A stretch of 48,595 nt of DNA from Claveliimonas acetigenes (GCF_025567385.1 NZ_JAOQJU010000025.1:1-48595), one strand, 5' to 3'. Positions 27,724 through 36,750 are shown, numbered from the stretch's first letter. Notes: generated by a model not told the origin, from the letters alone. Program-made: numbers and translations.

Positions 27724-29160
27724 ATGTCAGAAAAAGATCATATCATTGATACAGAGGAGACGGAAGTTGAAAAGGTCAGCGATGTAGAAGTAGAAGAGAC
27801 AAAGAAGGATAAGGAGGATGAGTATGAAAAAGTGTGTTTCATATGTCATCGTCCGGAAAGTGTGGCCGGAAAGATGATAGATCTTCCGAATCATATTTCT
27901 GTGTGCCCGGATTGTATGCAGAAGAGTTTCGATACAATGATGAACGGACAGGTGGATTTCAGCCAGTTGATGAATATGCCCGGAGTGCAGATTTTTAATA
28001 TGTCTGACCTGGAAAATGCAGTTCCCAAGAAGCAGAAGATTAAGAAGAAAAAGGAAAAGGAAGAGAGAAAGCCTGTTTTAGATATTAAGGATATTCCGGC
28101 TCCTCATAAGATTAAGGCAAAGCTGGATGACTTTGTGGTAGGGCAGGAACATGCGAAAAAGGTAATGTCGGTGGCTGTCTATAACCATTATAAGAGGGTA
28201 GCGACAGATACGATGGATGATATTGAGATTGAGAAATCGAATATGCTGATGATCGGACCTACCGGATGTGGTAAGACATATCTGGTTAAGACACTGGCAA
28301 AGCTTCTGGATGTGCCGCTTGCAATTACGGATGCTACGTCTCTTACGGAGGCAGGGTACATTGGTGACGATATTGAAAGCGTTGTATCCAAACTGCTTGC
28401 GGCGGCAGACAATGATGTAGAGAAAGCAGAGCAGGGGATTATTTTTATCGATGAGATTGATAAAATTGCTAAGAAAAAGAATACAAACCAGCGGGATGTA
28501 AGCGGCGAGTCTGTGCAGCAGGGAATGTTAAAGCTCCTTGAAGGAAGTGAAGTGGAGGTGCCGGTAGGCGCCAACAGCAAAAACGCCATGGTGCCTCTCA
28601 CAACTGTCAATACCCGGAATATTTTGTTTATCTGCGGAGGGGCGTTCCCGGATTTGGAAGGGATTATTAAGGAGCGCCTGACAAAGCAGGCAACCATCGG
28701 GTTTAATGCAGATTTGAAGGATAAATATGATAAGGATGAGAAAATTCTTGAGAAAGTAACCATAGAAGACCTTCGGAATTTTGGGATGATCCCGGAATTC
28801 CTCGGCCGTCTGCCGATTATCTTTACGCTGCAGGGATTGAATGAAGACATGCTGGTTAAAATATTGACAGAGCCTAAGAATGCGATTTTAAAGCAGTATC
28901 AGAAGCTTCTGGCATTGGATGAAGTGAAGCTTGACTTTAATGAAGAATCTCTCCATGCTATTGCGGCAAAGGCAATGAAGAAGGATACAGGGGCCAGAGC
29001 GCTGCGGGCGATCATTGAAGAGTTTATGCTCGATATTATGTACGAAATCCCCAAGGATGATAATATAGGACAGGTAACGATAACAAAAGAATACATAGAA
29101 GGAACCGGAGGACCGGTGATTACCCTGCGGGGCCAGGAAGTGGCAAGAATCGAAGGATAA
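27724..29160 (+). CDS. clpX: ClpX-type AAA+ unfoldase, divergent
   Basis: 478 residues. An acidic N-terminal extension (1-35) leads to a ZBD-type zinc finger (C38, C41, C61, C64), a Lys-rich linker, Walker A GPTGCGKT (178-185), pore loop GYIG (211-214), Walker B IIFIDEID (239-246), IGF loop (325-327) for ClpP docking, and the C-terminal small domain with TGARALRAIIEE. The loop that normally reads GGRKHP is GANSKNAM (282-289), so the RKH substrate-recognition motif is absent. It should still unfold proteins for ClpP. It may be a second ClpX with altered substrate choice; a canonical clpX next to clpP would lie outside the window. The start is ATG 27724; a GTG at 27712 overlaps the ribosome binding site. 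Confidence 0.85.
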   Translation: MSEKDHIIDTEETEVEKVSDVEVEETKKDKEDEYEKVCFICHRPESVAGKMIDLPNHISVCPDCMQKSFDTMMNGQVDFSQLMNMPGVQIFNMSDLENAVPKKQKIKKKKEKEERKPVLDIKDIPAPHKIKAKLDDFVVGQEHAKKVMSVAVYNHYKRVATDTMDDIEIEKSNMLMIGPTGCGKTYLVKTLAKLLDVPLAITDATSLTEAGYIGDDIESVVSKLLAAADNDVEKAEQGIIFIDEIDKIAKKKNTNQRDVSGESVQQGMLKLLEGSEVEVPVGANSKNAMVPLTTVNTRNILFICGGAFPDLEGIIKERLTKQATIGFNADLKDKYDKDEKILEKVTIEDLRNFGMIPEFLGRLPIIFTLQGLNEDMLVKILTEPKNAILKQYQKLLALDEVKLDFNEESLHAIAAKAMKKDTGARALRAIIEEFMLDIMYEIPKDDNIGQVTITKEYIEGTGGPVITLRGQEVARIEG

Positions 29161-29175
29161 TAGCATAGAATGTGT

Positions 29176-29212
29176 AAAACCTCATATACTGAAAGAAAGT
29201 GTATGAGGTTTT
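29176..29212 (+). promoter_or_regulatory. Hairpin covering the S8 peptidase ribosome binding site
   Basis: A 14-bp stem (29176-29189 with 29199-29212, one G-U pair) with a 9-base loop. The GAGG at 29205-29208, seven bases before the ATG at 29216, lies in the right arm. It may attenuate between clpX and the peptidase gene, by termination or by hiding the ribosome binding site. Confidence 0.6.
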
Positions 29213-29215
29213 ATT

Positions 29216-30919
29216 ATGGATTCTGAAGTATGCAGATTACGTATTCTGTCGGAAGAATACAGGGATTTTATTATGCCTGTGGGAGGCGGACGCGTGCGGC
29301 TTAATTTGTCAAGGGAACAGCTCTGTATGCAGGAGACGGGAGTAGGATATGAAATTTTATATGCAGATCAGACGCTGGCAGATCCGGTGAATTTTGAAAG
29401 GTTTTCCTATGCCTCTGTTCCGCAGTGTTATGCGCTGCTTGACATGGCGGCTATGAATCAGGCGGGAATTACTCCGGTTCAGAATTATCCTACTTTACAG
29501 TTAATGGGACGGGGTGTTATGATTGGATTTATAGATACGGGAATCGATTATCAAAATGCTGTGTTTCGTAACCTGGACGGTACGACCAGAATTGCCGGAA
29601 TCTGGGATCAGACGGTGCAGACAGGAGAGCCGCCGGAAGGGTTTGCTTACGGAAGCAGCTATACGGAAGAGATGATTAATCAGGCGCTGCGGACAGCAGA
29701 TCCATTAGAGCAGATACCCGTAGAAGATGAAAATGGACATGGCACATTCCTTGCCAGCCTGGCGGCGGGGAATGCGGATATTTCCAGTCAATTTCTGGGA
29801 GCGGCACCGGAATCGGAGATTGCCGTTGTGAAATTAAAACAGGCGAAGGAATATCTTCGGGAATTCTATGCAATTCCCCGGGATGTGCCCTGTTACCAGG
29901 AAAATGATATTATGCTGGGAATCCGGTATTTGCACAGACTGGCAGAGGAAAGAGGACTTCCCCTGGTAATCTGTGTCGCGCTGGGAACCAGCTTTGGCGG
30001 ACAGAATGGAACCACACCCCTGGATGTTATGCTGGAAATATACTCGGCGTTTCTGAACAGAATGGTAGTCACAGGTGTAGGAAATGAGGCAAACCAGAGA
30101 CACCATTATTATGGCAGGATAGAAAGGATGGAGGACAGAAAAGAGGTAGAGATTCAGGTTGGATCTGGAGAGGATGGGTTTTCGATGGAATTGTGGACGG
30201 ATCTTCCTAATATTCTGACACTGTCTATCGTGTCCCCTTCAGGCGAGATTGTTCCCAGAATTTCCGTCAGGCAGGGAACAGATACAGTGTTCCGCTTCCT
30301 GTTTGAAAATACAGAGGTCTATGTAGATTTCAGGATTCTGGTGGAAAGAAATAATTCCCAGTTAATCTTTTTTCGGTTCCGCAGTCCGGCAGAGGGAATC
30401 TGGAAATTGATTGTTGAGCCTATCCGCCTTGCCGGCGGGGAATTCCACATCTGGCTGCCGGTGGAAGAATTTCTGTCCAGACCAGTGATTTTCCTTGAGC
30501 CGGAACCGGATACGACACTGACATCGCCGTCAACTGTTAGTGCAGGAATGTCGGTGGCATATTATAATGGAAATGAGAATAGTGTTGATATTAACTCCGG
30601 CAGAGGATATACTAGAACTGGAAGGATTAAACCGGATATTGCGGCACCGGGAACCGGTGTGACAGGAGCGCTCCCCGGCGGAAGATTTGCCAGAAAATCC
30701 GGATCCAGTGCTGCGGCTGCTATTGCAGCGGGAGCTTCTGCGCTTATGATGGAGTGGATTGTCTATCACAGCGGAAATGTGGGAGCAGATACGATTCAGA
30801 TTAAGAATTTATTCATTCTGGGGGCAAATCAGAGACCGGATATGGAATATCCGAACCGGGAGTGGGGATTCGGCACACTGGATGTATACAACACCCTACA
30901 GAGAATCAGAGAACTTTAA
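29216..30919 (+). CDS. Subtilisin-like S8 family serine protease
   Basis: 567 residues with a full triad: D107 in GFIDTGIDY, H175 in NGHGTFLAS and S498 in SGSSAAAAIAAGASAL, where the usual GTS is GSS. N290 in VVTGVGNE is the oxyanion residue. A long insert (about 300-450) separates the oxyanion Asn from the serine, as in CspB/CspC-like Clostridia proteases. No signal peptide or membrane span is present, so the enzyme is cytosolic or reaches a spore or surface by another path. The role is unknown; germination or quality control are candidates. Confidence 0.9.
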   Translation: MDSEVCRLRILSEEYRDFIMPVGGGRVRLNLSREQLCMQETGVGYEILYADQTLADPVNFERFSYASVPQCYALLDMAAMNQAGITPVQNYPTLQLMGRGVMIGFIDTGIDYQNAVFRNLDGTTRIAGIWDQTVQTGEPPEGFAYGSSYTEEMINQALRTADPLEQIPVEDENGHGTFLASLAAGNADISSQFLGAAPESEIAVVKLKQAKEYLREFYAIPRDVPCYQENDIMLGIRYLHRLAEERGLPLVICVALGTSFGGQNGTTPLDVMLEIYSAFLNRMVVTGVGNEANQRHHYYGRIERMEDRKEVEIQVGSGEDGFSMELWTDLPNILTLSIVSPSGEIVPRISVRQGTDTVFRFLFENTEVYVDFRILVERNNSQLIFFRFRSPAEGIWKLIVEPIRLAGGEFHIWLPVEEFLSRPVIFLEPEPDTTLTSPSTVSAGMSVAYYNGNENSVDINSGRGYTRTGRIKPDIAAPGTGVTGALPGGRFARKSGSSAAAAIAAGASALMMEWIVYHSGNVGADTIQIKNLFILGANQRPDMEYPNREWGFGTLDVYNTLQRIREL

Positions 30920-30939
30920 AGACAAAGGAGAGAAAGGCT

Positions 30940-31230
30940 ATGGCAGATTTTTTTGAAGATTTAGGAAAAAGAATTACAGATGCAGCAAGCAGTCTGGGAA
31001 AAAAGACAGAAGATACGATTGAAATTCAGAAATTGAAGAGTGATATTCGCTCATTAAAGCGCAGTAATGACCGTGATTTTGAGGATATTGGAAAAGCTGT
31101 TTATGAAAAATTCCAGAAAAACGAGATTCCGGATATGGATCTGATCACCTTCTGTGAGTCTATTGAGAAGCGTGATGAAGAGATTGAGAAGAAAGAAGAA
31201 GAGATAACCCGGATCAGAGGAGAAGAATAA
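30940..31230 (+). CDS. Small coiled-coil protein of unknown function
   Basis: 96 residues, highly charged and helical: MADFFEDLGKRITDAASSLG, then a Lys/Glu-rich region ending KRDEEIEKKEEEITRI. It has no cysteines, signal or membrane span. AAAGGAGAG precedes the ATG at 30940. The stop codon abuts the lspA start, so both are in one operon. The beginning resembles the first part of zinc-ribbon proteins seen in Lachnospiraceae, but the ribbon is missing. Not recognised further. Confidence 0.7.
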   Translation: MADFFEDLGKRITDAASSLGKKTEDTIEIQKLKSDIRSLKRSNDRDFEDIGKAVYEKFQKNEIPDMDLITFCESIEKRDEEIEKKEEEITRIRGEE

Positions 31231-31689
31231 ATGATCGTATGGCTGCTGATAGGGACTCTGTGTATTTTTGCGGCAGATATTTTGTTAAAGCAGGCAGTAG
31301 AAGAAAAAATCAGTCCCGGTGAGGAACGGGAGATTTTGGGCGGCGTGGTTATTATACGGAAGGTATATAACAAGGGTGCGGTGCTTCGTCTGCTGGAAAA
31401 GTATCCAAAGGTAGTGAAGACTGCATCTTCTGTCTGCGGAATGTTGATGCTCTTTTACGATGGAGTTCTATGGAGCAGGAAAGGAAGATGGCTCCATAAG
31501 GCAGGAATGGTTTTATTTACCGGAGGAGCATGGAGCAATATATTTGACCGGATCGTGAGAGGAAAGGTGGTCGATTATCTGGGATTTCGCACAAAGTGGA
31601 AGAAGATTACTAAGATTACATATAATCTGGGAGACCTGGCTATTTTTTTGGGAGCGTTCCTTGTGGGGCTGGGAGAGCTGCTTGATTAA
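31231..31689 (+). CDS. lspA: Lipoprotein signal peptidase (LspA) family protein
   Basis: 152 residues with four hydrophobic segments. The LspA signature is present in divergent form: GGAWSNIFDRIVRGKVVDYL holds the first catalytic aspartate (D115) and YNLGDLAIFLGAF the second (D135); the N-terminal FAADILLKQ matches the DxxxK of helix one. It would cleave signal peptides of prolipoproteins such as those encoded elsewhere in the window. The central part is more basic than usual and the family match is distant, so a paralogue with other substrates is possible. Confidence 0.8.
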   Translation: MIVWLLIGTLCIFAADILLKQAVEEKISPGEEREILGGVVIIRKVYNKGAVLRLLEKYPKVVKTASSVCGMLMLFYDGVLWSRKGRWLHKAGMVLFTGGAWSNIFDRIVRGKVVDYLGFRTKWKKITKITYNLGDLAIFLGAFLVGLGELLD

Positions 31690-31695
31690 ACAAAG

Positions 31696-31735
31696 ACGCG
31701 CCGTCTGTGTGGAAATTTTTGCGCAGGCGGCGCGT
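31696..31735. terminator. Stem-loop between lspA and the convergent dehydrogenase gene
   Basis: GC-rich arms 31696-31709 and 31722-31735 pair at 12 of 14 positions. There is no long T-run after the stem, so termination strength is uncertain. It lies between two convergent genes. Confidence 0.6.
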
Positions 31736-31743
31736 GTTCTGAT

Positions 31744-32679
31744 TTATAATTGGAAAAATTCTTTGACTTGTCCAAGGATAATATCCATAAGCCGGGTGCG
31801 CGCTTCTATACTCGCCCATGCGATATGAGGAGTGATGAATAGCTTCCGGCTGTCTTTGATTCTCCGGAGAGGATTGGAAGGGCTCATAGGCTCTGTACAG
31901 AGGACATCCAGCCCGGCGGCGGCGATTTCGCCCGCATTCAGAGCGTCTGCCAGATCTTCTTCCACGACAATCGGACCTCTTCCGAGATTCAGGAAGATAC
32001 ATTCCCTCTTCATTTTACGGAAAGCCTCCCGGTTCAGCAGATTTTCCGTATATTCGTTCAGTGGCGCGTGGACGGAGATAATATCCGACGACGCAAGAAG
32101 CGTATCCATATCGGTCTGTAAGTAGCCGTCCTGCGGCGCACTGCCGGAAGGTGAAGTGTAGATAACATTGGCTCCGAAAGCTCTGGCAATCTCGGTAACC
32201 CGGCGTCCGATATTGCCAAGCCCGATGATTCCCCAGGTTTTCCCGTTCAGTTCGTAAAAATGTTCGGCAAAATGGGTAAACACAGTGTCGTTGGTATAGC
32301 GGTCTTCTTTGACATAATCATCATAATATCTTAATTTTTCCAGAAGATAGAATAACATGGTAAAGGTATGCTGGGCTACGGATTCCGTAGAATATCCGGC
32401 AACATTTCTCCAGGCAATGCCATGCGCATCCAGCCAGGGCTTGTCCAGATTGTTTGTTCCGGTAGCGGTCACGCACACAAGCTTCAGATTCTTTGCCTGG
32501 CCGACGGTGGATTCGTTCACCTGAATTTTATTTACGATAATGACATCAGCGTCCCGGACTCTTTCCGGCACTTCCTCAGAAGAAGAAAACGGGTATTTTA
32601 TCACATCGCCGAGTGCGTCAAATCCGGACAAATCAATGTCATCGCCGATGGTTTTGGCATCTAGAAATACGATTTTCAT
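31744..32679 (-). CDS. D-2-hydroxyacid dehydrogenase
   Basis: 311 residues. The NAD-binding GLGNIGRRV motif and the catalytic set R in FLNLGRGPIV, E in LDVLCTEPMS and H in FITPHIAWAS are all present, as is the substrate-loop VAGYSTESVAQHTFTMLF. The closest group appears to be glycerate/hydroxypyruvate reductase-like enzymes (HprA type). It interconverts a 2-ketoacid and D-2-hydroxyacid with NAD(H); the exact substrate is unknown. AAGGAGGA (minus strand, 32687-32694) precedes the ATG. It is divergent from the C39-like peptidase gene. Confidence 0.92.
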   Translation of the reverse strand: MKIVFLDAKTIGDDIDLSGFDALGDVIKYPFSSSEEVPERVRDADVIIVNKIQVNESTVGQAKNLKLVCVTATGTNNLDKPWLDAHGIAWRNVAGYSTESVAQHTFTMLFYLLEKLRYYDDYVKEDRYTNDTVFTHFAEHFYELNGKTWGIIGLGNIGRRVTEIARAFGANVIYTSPSGSAPQDGYLQTDMDTLLASSDIISVHAPLNEYTENLLNREAFRKMKRECIFLNLGRGPIVVEEDLADALNAGEIAAAGLDVLCTEPMSPSNPLRRIKDSRKLFITPHIAWASIEARTRLMDIILGQVKEFFQL

Positions 32680-32705
32680 AAGTCATCCTCCTTAATAGGC
32701 ATATA

Positions 32706-32735
32706 TTGACAGTTTTGCAACTGTTAAGTTATATT
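32706..32735 (+). promoter_or_regulatory. Promoter with palindrome for the C39-like peptidase
   Basis: TTGACA (32706-32711), 18-base spacer, TATATT (32730-32735). The perfect inverted repeat ACAGTT-TTGC-AACTGT (32709-32724) overlaps the -35 and spacer and could be an operator. Confidence 0.6.
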
Positions 32736-32783
32736 GTATAATAAATTCGAAAATAAATCTACGGAAACCAAGGGGAGATTTTT

Positions 32784-33689
32784 GTGAGAGAGAAAGATAC
32801 GCATAAAAATACAATAAGACATGCGCGGGGAGTGCAGAGAAGGCGTCAGGTATTAAAGCGGCGCTGTATCCTGGGGGCGGCGGCAGTTTTGCTGATATTG
32901 GCGGGAAGCTATGCAGTCAAGCTGGTTACGGAGAAACCGGAGGAAGGCGTACAGACAGCAGCTGCCACGGACGAGATTCCGGAGGAAACGCCGAAGAAAG
33001 CAGAGGAAGAGCCGGAGAAGACGCCGGAGGAAAAGAAAGAGGATGAACTTGCAGAAGTATGGCAGTCAGCAGCGGCGGCAGGCGCTCCGCAGGGAATTCT
33101 GGAACTGCTGCATAAAAATGATGAGACGATAGATTTTGTAAGAGATTACGCTGAGAAGAAGGACAATCCCCCTGCAGAAAAGATTGCAGATGCAATTACT
33201 CCGGGCGAGATTCCTTCTTTGCTTCAGTGGGATGAAAGATGGGGATACCAGTCCTATGGAAACAGTACTATTGCCGCCAGCGGCTGCGGGCCTACTTGTA
33301 TGGCTATGGTAATAGCGGGCCTTACAGGAGATGTTACCGCTACGCCATATAAGCTGGCGCAATATAGTGAGCAGCAGGGGTATGTAGATGAAGAGGGAAA
33401 TACTTATTGGGAATTTATGAACAGGGCATCCCTTTTCTGGGAAATTTCCGTTACAGAATCGGGGAGGGACGACGCACTGATTGCACAGGAGCTGGCGGCA
33501 GGTCATCCGATTATATGCAGCGTTACCCAGGGGGAGTTTACGGATGCAGGCCATTTTATTGTGCTGACGGGGATGAACGGTGAGATGGTTACAGTGAAAG
33601 ATCCCTTTAGTATAGAGAATACGGAAAAACCCTGGGTTTATGCGGATATTGCAGATCAGATTGCCGCAATCTGGATTTATTCAAAATAG
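32784..33689 (+). CDS. Membrane-anchored C39-like cysteine peptidase
   Basis: 301 residues. A basic N-terminus and one membrane span (about 28-47) are followed by a Glu/Pro/Lys-rich linker (50-90) and a Peptidase_C39_2 domain (about 145-300). The catalytic residues are C168 in SGCGPTCMAM, H257 in DAGHFIVL and D273 in VKDP. The domain faces outside and may process a secreted peptide or the cell wall. The start is GTG 32784 after AAGGGGAG; there is no ATG nearby. Confidence 0.85.
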   Translation: MREKDTHKNTIRHARGVQRRRQVLKRRCILGAAAVLLILAGSYAVKLVTEKPEEGVQTAAATDEIPEETPKKAEEEPEKTPEEKKEDELAEVWQSAAAAGAPQGILELLHKNDETIDFVRDYAEKKDNPPAEKIADAITPGEIPSLLQWDERWGYQSYGNSTIAASGCGPTCMAMVIAGLTGDVTATPYKLAQYSEQQGYVDEEGNTYWEFMNRASLFWEISVTESGRDDALIAQELAAGHPIICSVTQGEFTDAGHFIVLTGMNGEMVTVKDPFSIENTEKPWVYADIADQIAAIWIYSK

Positions 33690-33757
33690 GTAGTTGTTGA
33701 CTTGGGAAAACCATGATAAACTAAGCATAGCTGAAAAATGTAAAGGAGATAGTAAAG

Positions 33758-35548
33758 ATGGAGATTACAAACGACATTAAATATGCAGGCGTTAATGACC
33801 ATGAAATTGATCTGTTTGAAGGGCAGTACGACGTTCCGAATGGGATGGCATATAATTCTTATGTGATTATGGATGAGAAGATAGCCGTAATCGATACCGT
33901 AGATGCCCGGTTTAAGCATGAATGGCTGGACAAGGTTGGTGCGATTCTGGGTGACCGCCAGCCGGATTATCTGATTGTCCAGCATATGGAGCCGGATCAT
34001 TCTGCTAATATTGCTGATTTTCTGAAAGTATATACGCAGACGACGGTAGTTGCAAGCGCGAAAGCATTTGCTATGATAAAGCAGTTCTTCGGAAAAGATT
34101 ACGCTGACAGGAGCCTTGTGATTAAAGAAGGAGATACCCTGTCTCTTGGCAAGCATACCCTGTCATTTGTCGCTGCTCCTATGGTTCACTGGCCGGAGGT
34201 CATGGTAACTTATGATACCTGTGATAAAGTCCTCTTTTCCGCAGACGGATTTGGGAAATTTGGCGCTCTGGATGTGGAAGAAGACTGGGCATGTGAGGCG
34301 CGCCGCTATTATATCGGAATTGTTGGGAAATATGGTATGCAGGTGCAGAATCTGCTGAAGAAGGCAGCGGGGCTGGATATTCAGATGATTTGTCCTCTTC
34401 ACGGACCGGTTCTGAAAGAGAATCTGGGATATTACCTGGGGCTTTACCATACATGGTCTTCTTATGAGGCGGAATCGGAAGGAATTGTAATTGCATATAC
34501 TTCTGTCTATGGACATACGAAGGCGGCTGTGAATGCATTGGCTGATAAGCTTCGCGGGAAGGGATGCCCGAAGGTTGTCATCCACGACCTTGCCCGTACC
34601 GATATGGCGGAAGCTGTGGAGGATGCATTCCGCTATAATAAGCTTGTATTGGCAACCACTACCTATAATGCAGACATTTTTCCGTTTATGCGTGAATTTA
34701 TCAATCATCTGACGGAGCGCAATTATCAGAAACGTACGGTAGCATTTATGGAAAATGGTTCCTGGTCTCCGCTTGCTGCTAAGGTTATGAAGAAAATGCT
34801 GGAAGGCAGCAAGAACATAAGTTATGCCGATACTACTGTGCGTATTATGTCCGCGCTGAATGAGGACAGCAGGGCACAGATTGAAGAACTTGCGGATGAA
34901 CTGTGCCGCGATTATATTGCCCAGCATACAGAGACTGCCAATAAGAATGATTTGTCAGCTCTATTTAAAATAGGGTACGGGCTGTATGTAGTAACCTGTA
35001 ATGATGGCAAGAAGGATAATGGATTAATTGTAAATACCATTTCCCAGGTTACCAGCACACCGAACCGGATTGCAGTTACCATTAATAAGGCAAATTATTC
35101 TCACCACATTATTAAGCAGACAGGGATCCTGAACGTGAACTGCCTGTCAACAGAGGCTCCTTTCCATGTGTTTGAGAATTTCGGATTCCAGAGCGGAAGA
35201 ACGGCGGACAAGTTTGCAAAATATGAAGTGCTCCGTTCTGATAACGGCTTGGTATTCCTTCCCAAATATATCAATTCTTTCATGTCGCTGAAGGTAGAGC
35301 AGTATATTGACCTGGATACTCATGGCATGTTTATCTGCAGCATTACGGAAGCGAGAGTTATCTCCAATGTAGAGACCATGACATATTCCTATTATCAGAG
35401 TTCTGTAAAGCCGAAGCCGGAGACAGAAGGCAAGAAGGGCTTTGTCTGCAAGATATGCGGATATGTTTATGAGGGAGATGAGCTGCCGGAAGACTTTATT
35501 TGTCCACTCTGTAAGCATGGAGCTGCCGACTTTGAACCGATAAAATAG
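33758..35548 (+). CDS. Flavodiiron protein with flavin reductase and rubredoxin domains
   Basis: 596 residues, four modules. A metallo-beta-lactamase-like domain (1-about 240) has the complete diiron ligand set H76, E78, D80, H144, D163 and H215. A flavodoxin domain follows (about 243-385, IVIAYTSVYGHTKAAVNAL), then a flavin-reductase-like domain (about 400-540), and a C-terminal rubredoxin-type domain with CKICGYVYEGDELPEDFICPLCK. It reduces O2 to water or NO to N2O in anaerobes; the fused domains let it take electrons directly from NAD(P)H. It is monocistronic, with a terminator behind it. AAAGGAGA precedes the ATG. Confidence 0.93.
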   Translation: MEITNDIKYAGVNDHEIDLFEGQYDVPNGMAYNSYVIMDEKIAVIDTVDARFKHEWLDKVGAILGDRQPDYLIVQHMEPDHSANIADFLKVYTQTTVVASAKAFAMIKQFFGKDYADRSLVIKEGDTLSLGKHTLSFVAAPMVHWPEVMVTYDTCDKVLFSADGFGKFGALDVEEDWACEARRYYIGIVGKYGMQVQNLLKKAAGLDIQMICPLHGPVLKENLGYYLGLYHTWSSYEAESEGIVIAYTSVYGHTKAAVNALADKLRGKGCPKVVIHDLARTDMAEAVEDAFRYNKLVLATTTYNADIFPFMREFINHLTERNYQKRTVAFMENGSWSPLAAKVMKKMLEGSKNISYADTTVRIMSALNEDSRAQIEELADELCRDYIAQHTETANKNDLSALFKIGYGLYVVTCNDGKKDNGLIVNTISQVTSTPNRIAVTINKANYSHHIIKQTGILNVNCLSTEAPFHVFENFGFQSGRTADKFAKYEVLRSDNGLVFLPKYINSFMSLKVEQYIDLDTHGMFICSITEARVISNVETMTYSYYQSSVKPKPETEGKKGFVCKICGYVYEGDELPEDFICPLCKHGAADFEPIK

Positions 35549-35572
35549 AAAATATAAACAAACAATCAGACA

Positions 35573-35612
35573 AAAAGCATGAGACTGCCGGAGAAAGCGG
35601 TTTCATGCTTTT
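35573..35612 (+). terminator. Terminator of the flavodiiron protein gene
   Basis: AAAAGCATGAGA (35573-35584) pairs with TTTCATGCTTTT (35601-35612) at 11 of 12 positions, with a T-rich end. Confidence 0.8.
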
Positions 35613-35721
35613 CTTCTTGACGCAAAGAAATGCATGTGTTATAGTACAAATAGAACAATAAAGAAACAGATTCAATATCTTGCATAAACGCGGGATTTTT
35701 TTGTTGATAGGAGGCGCAGAA

Positions 35722-36708
35722 ATGGGAACAAAAAGAGATTATTATGAGATTTTAGGAATAGACCAAAGCGCAGATTCTGATACGATAAAGAAAGCTTACC
35801 GAAAGCTTGTTAAGAAATACCATCCTGACAGCAATGCAGGAGATGCAAAGGCGGAAGAAAGATTTAAAGAGGTAACGGAAGCTTATAATATCCTGAGCGA
35901 TCCGGAAAAACGGAAGCTGTATGATCGGTTTGGGCATGCAGCTTTTCAGGATACCCAGGCAGGATACCGGGAGAATGCAGGTTCCTGGAATAATTCGGAT
36001 TCTGGCGGCGGATACAGAGAGTATCATTTTGAAGGCGATGATATGGATGACATTTTAAAAAATATTTTCGGCTTTCAGGGAAGTCATTTCGGAGAAGACC
36101 GCTTTTACAGCGACGGTTTCGGGGGAAGTGGATTTGGAAGACGTGGATTCCGGCAGGACGGGGCAGACTTACAGGCAGACATTGACGTAAGTTTTGATGA
36201 AGCGGCTTTTGGCTGTGAGAAAGTTATCCGGCTTAACCATGGCGACGAAGCAGGTGGTGCTGTTTCGTCTTTGAAAGTGAAGATTCCGGCAGGAATTGAT
36301 TCGGGACAGAGTATCCGGCTGCGCGGGAAAGGAATGCCCGGAAGCGGCGGAGGAAAGCCGGGAGATTTACTCCTGAAAGTAAAAGTGGCTGATAAGGCAG
36401 GCTATGAGAGACGGGGAATGGACATTTATACAACAGCCTTTATTCCCTTTACAACAGCAGTGTTCGGAGGCGAAGCCATTGTGCAGACTCTTTATGGGAA
36501 CGTAGTCTGCAAGATTGCAGAGGGCACGCAGTCCGGCACAAAAATCAGATTAAGAGGGAAGGGAATCGTCTCTATGAAGAACCCGAACCTGCGCGGCGAC
36601 CAGTATGTGACCGTTCAGATTCAGGTTCCGAGAGACTTGAATGAGACGGCAAGAAGAAAGCTTAGGGAATATGAGAGAGCCTGCGGTAAGAAGGATAGCG
36701 CGGCATAA
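35722..36708 (+). CDS. DnaJ-type co-chaperone without zinc fingers (CbpA-like)
   Basis: 328 residues. The J domain (4-70) includes HPD at 34-36; a Gly/Phe/Ser-rich linker (about 75-145) is followed directly by the DnaJ C-terminal substrate-binding domains (GIDSGQSIRLRGKGMPGSGG and similar). No CxxCxGxG zinc repeats are present, so it is a class B J-protein that stimulates DnaK ATPase. AGGAGGCGCAGAA precedes the ATG; an in-frame ATG 42 bases upstream lacks such a site. No CIRCE is seen upstream. It is the last core-type gene before the mobile region. Confidence 0.9.
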   Translation: MGTKRDYYEILGIDQSADSDTIKKAYRKLVKKYHPDSNAGDAKAEERFKEVTEAYNILSDPEKRKLYDRFGHAAFQDTQAGYRENAGSWNNSDSGGGYREYHFEGDDMDDILKNIFGFQGSHFGEDRFYSDGFGGSGFGRRGFRQDGADLQADIDVSFDEAAFGCEKVIRLNHGDEAGGAVSSLKVKIPAGIDSGQSIRLRGKGMPGSGGGKPGDLLLKVKVADKAGYERRGMDIYTTAFIPFTTAVFGGEAIVQTLYGNVVCKIAEGTQSGTKIRLRGKGIVSMKNPNLRGDQYVTVQIQVPRDLNETARRKLREYERACGKKDSAA

Positions 36709-36713
36709 GCGGA

Positions 36714-36750
36714 AAGGCGTGAGTCATAGAAATGTGGCTTGCGTCTTTTT
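36714..36750 (+). terminator. G-U-rich terminator hairpin, copy 1
   Basis: A 14-base left arm (36714-36727) pairs with 36734-36747, followed by T to 36750. Several pairs are G-U, so the stem forms only in the rightward RNA. A near-identical copy lies at 40860-40895. Confidence 0.75.

Noticed and set aside
28188..28850. 220-residue minus-strand frame inside clpX
   Set aside because: Serine-rich shadow of a highly conserved gene, with no start signals.
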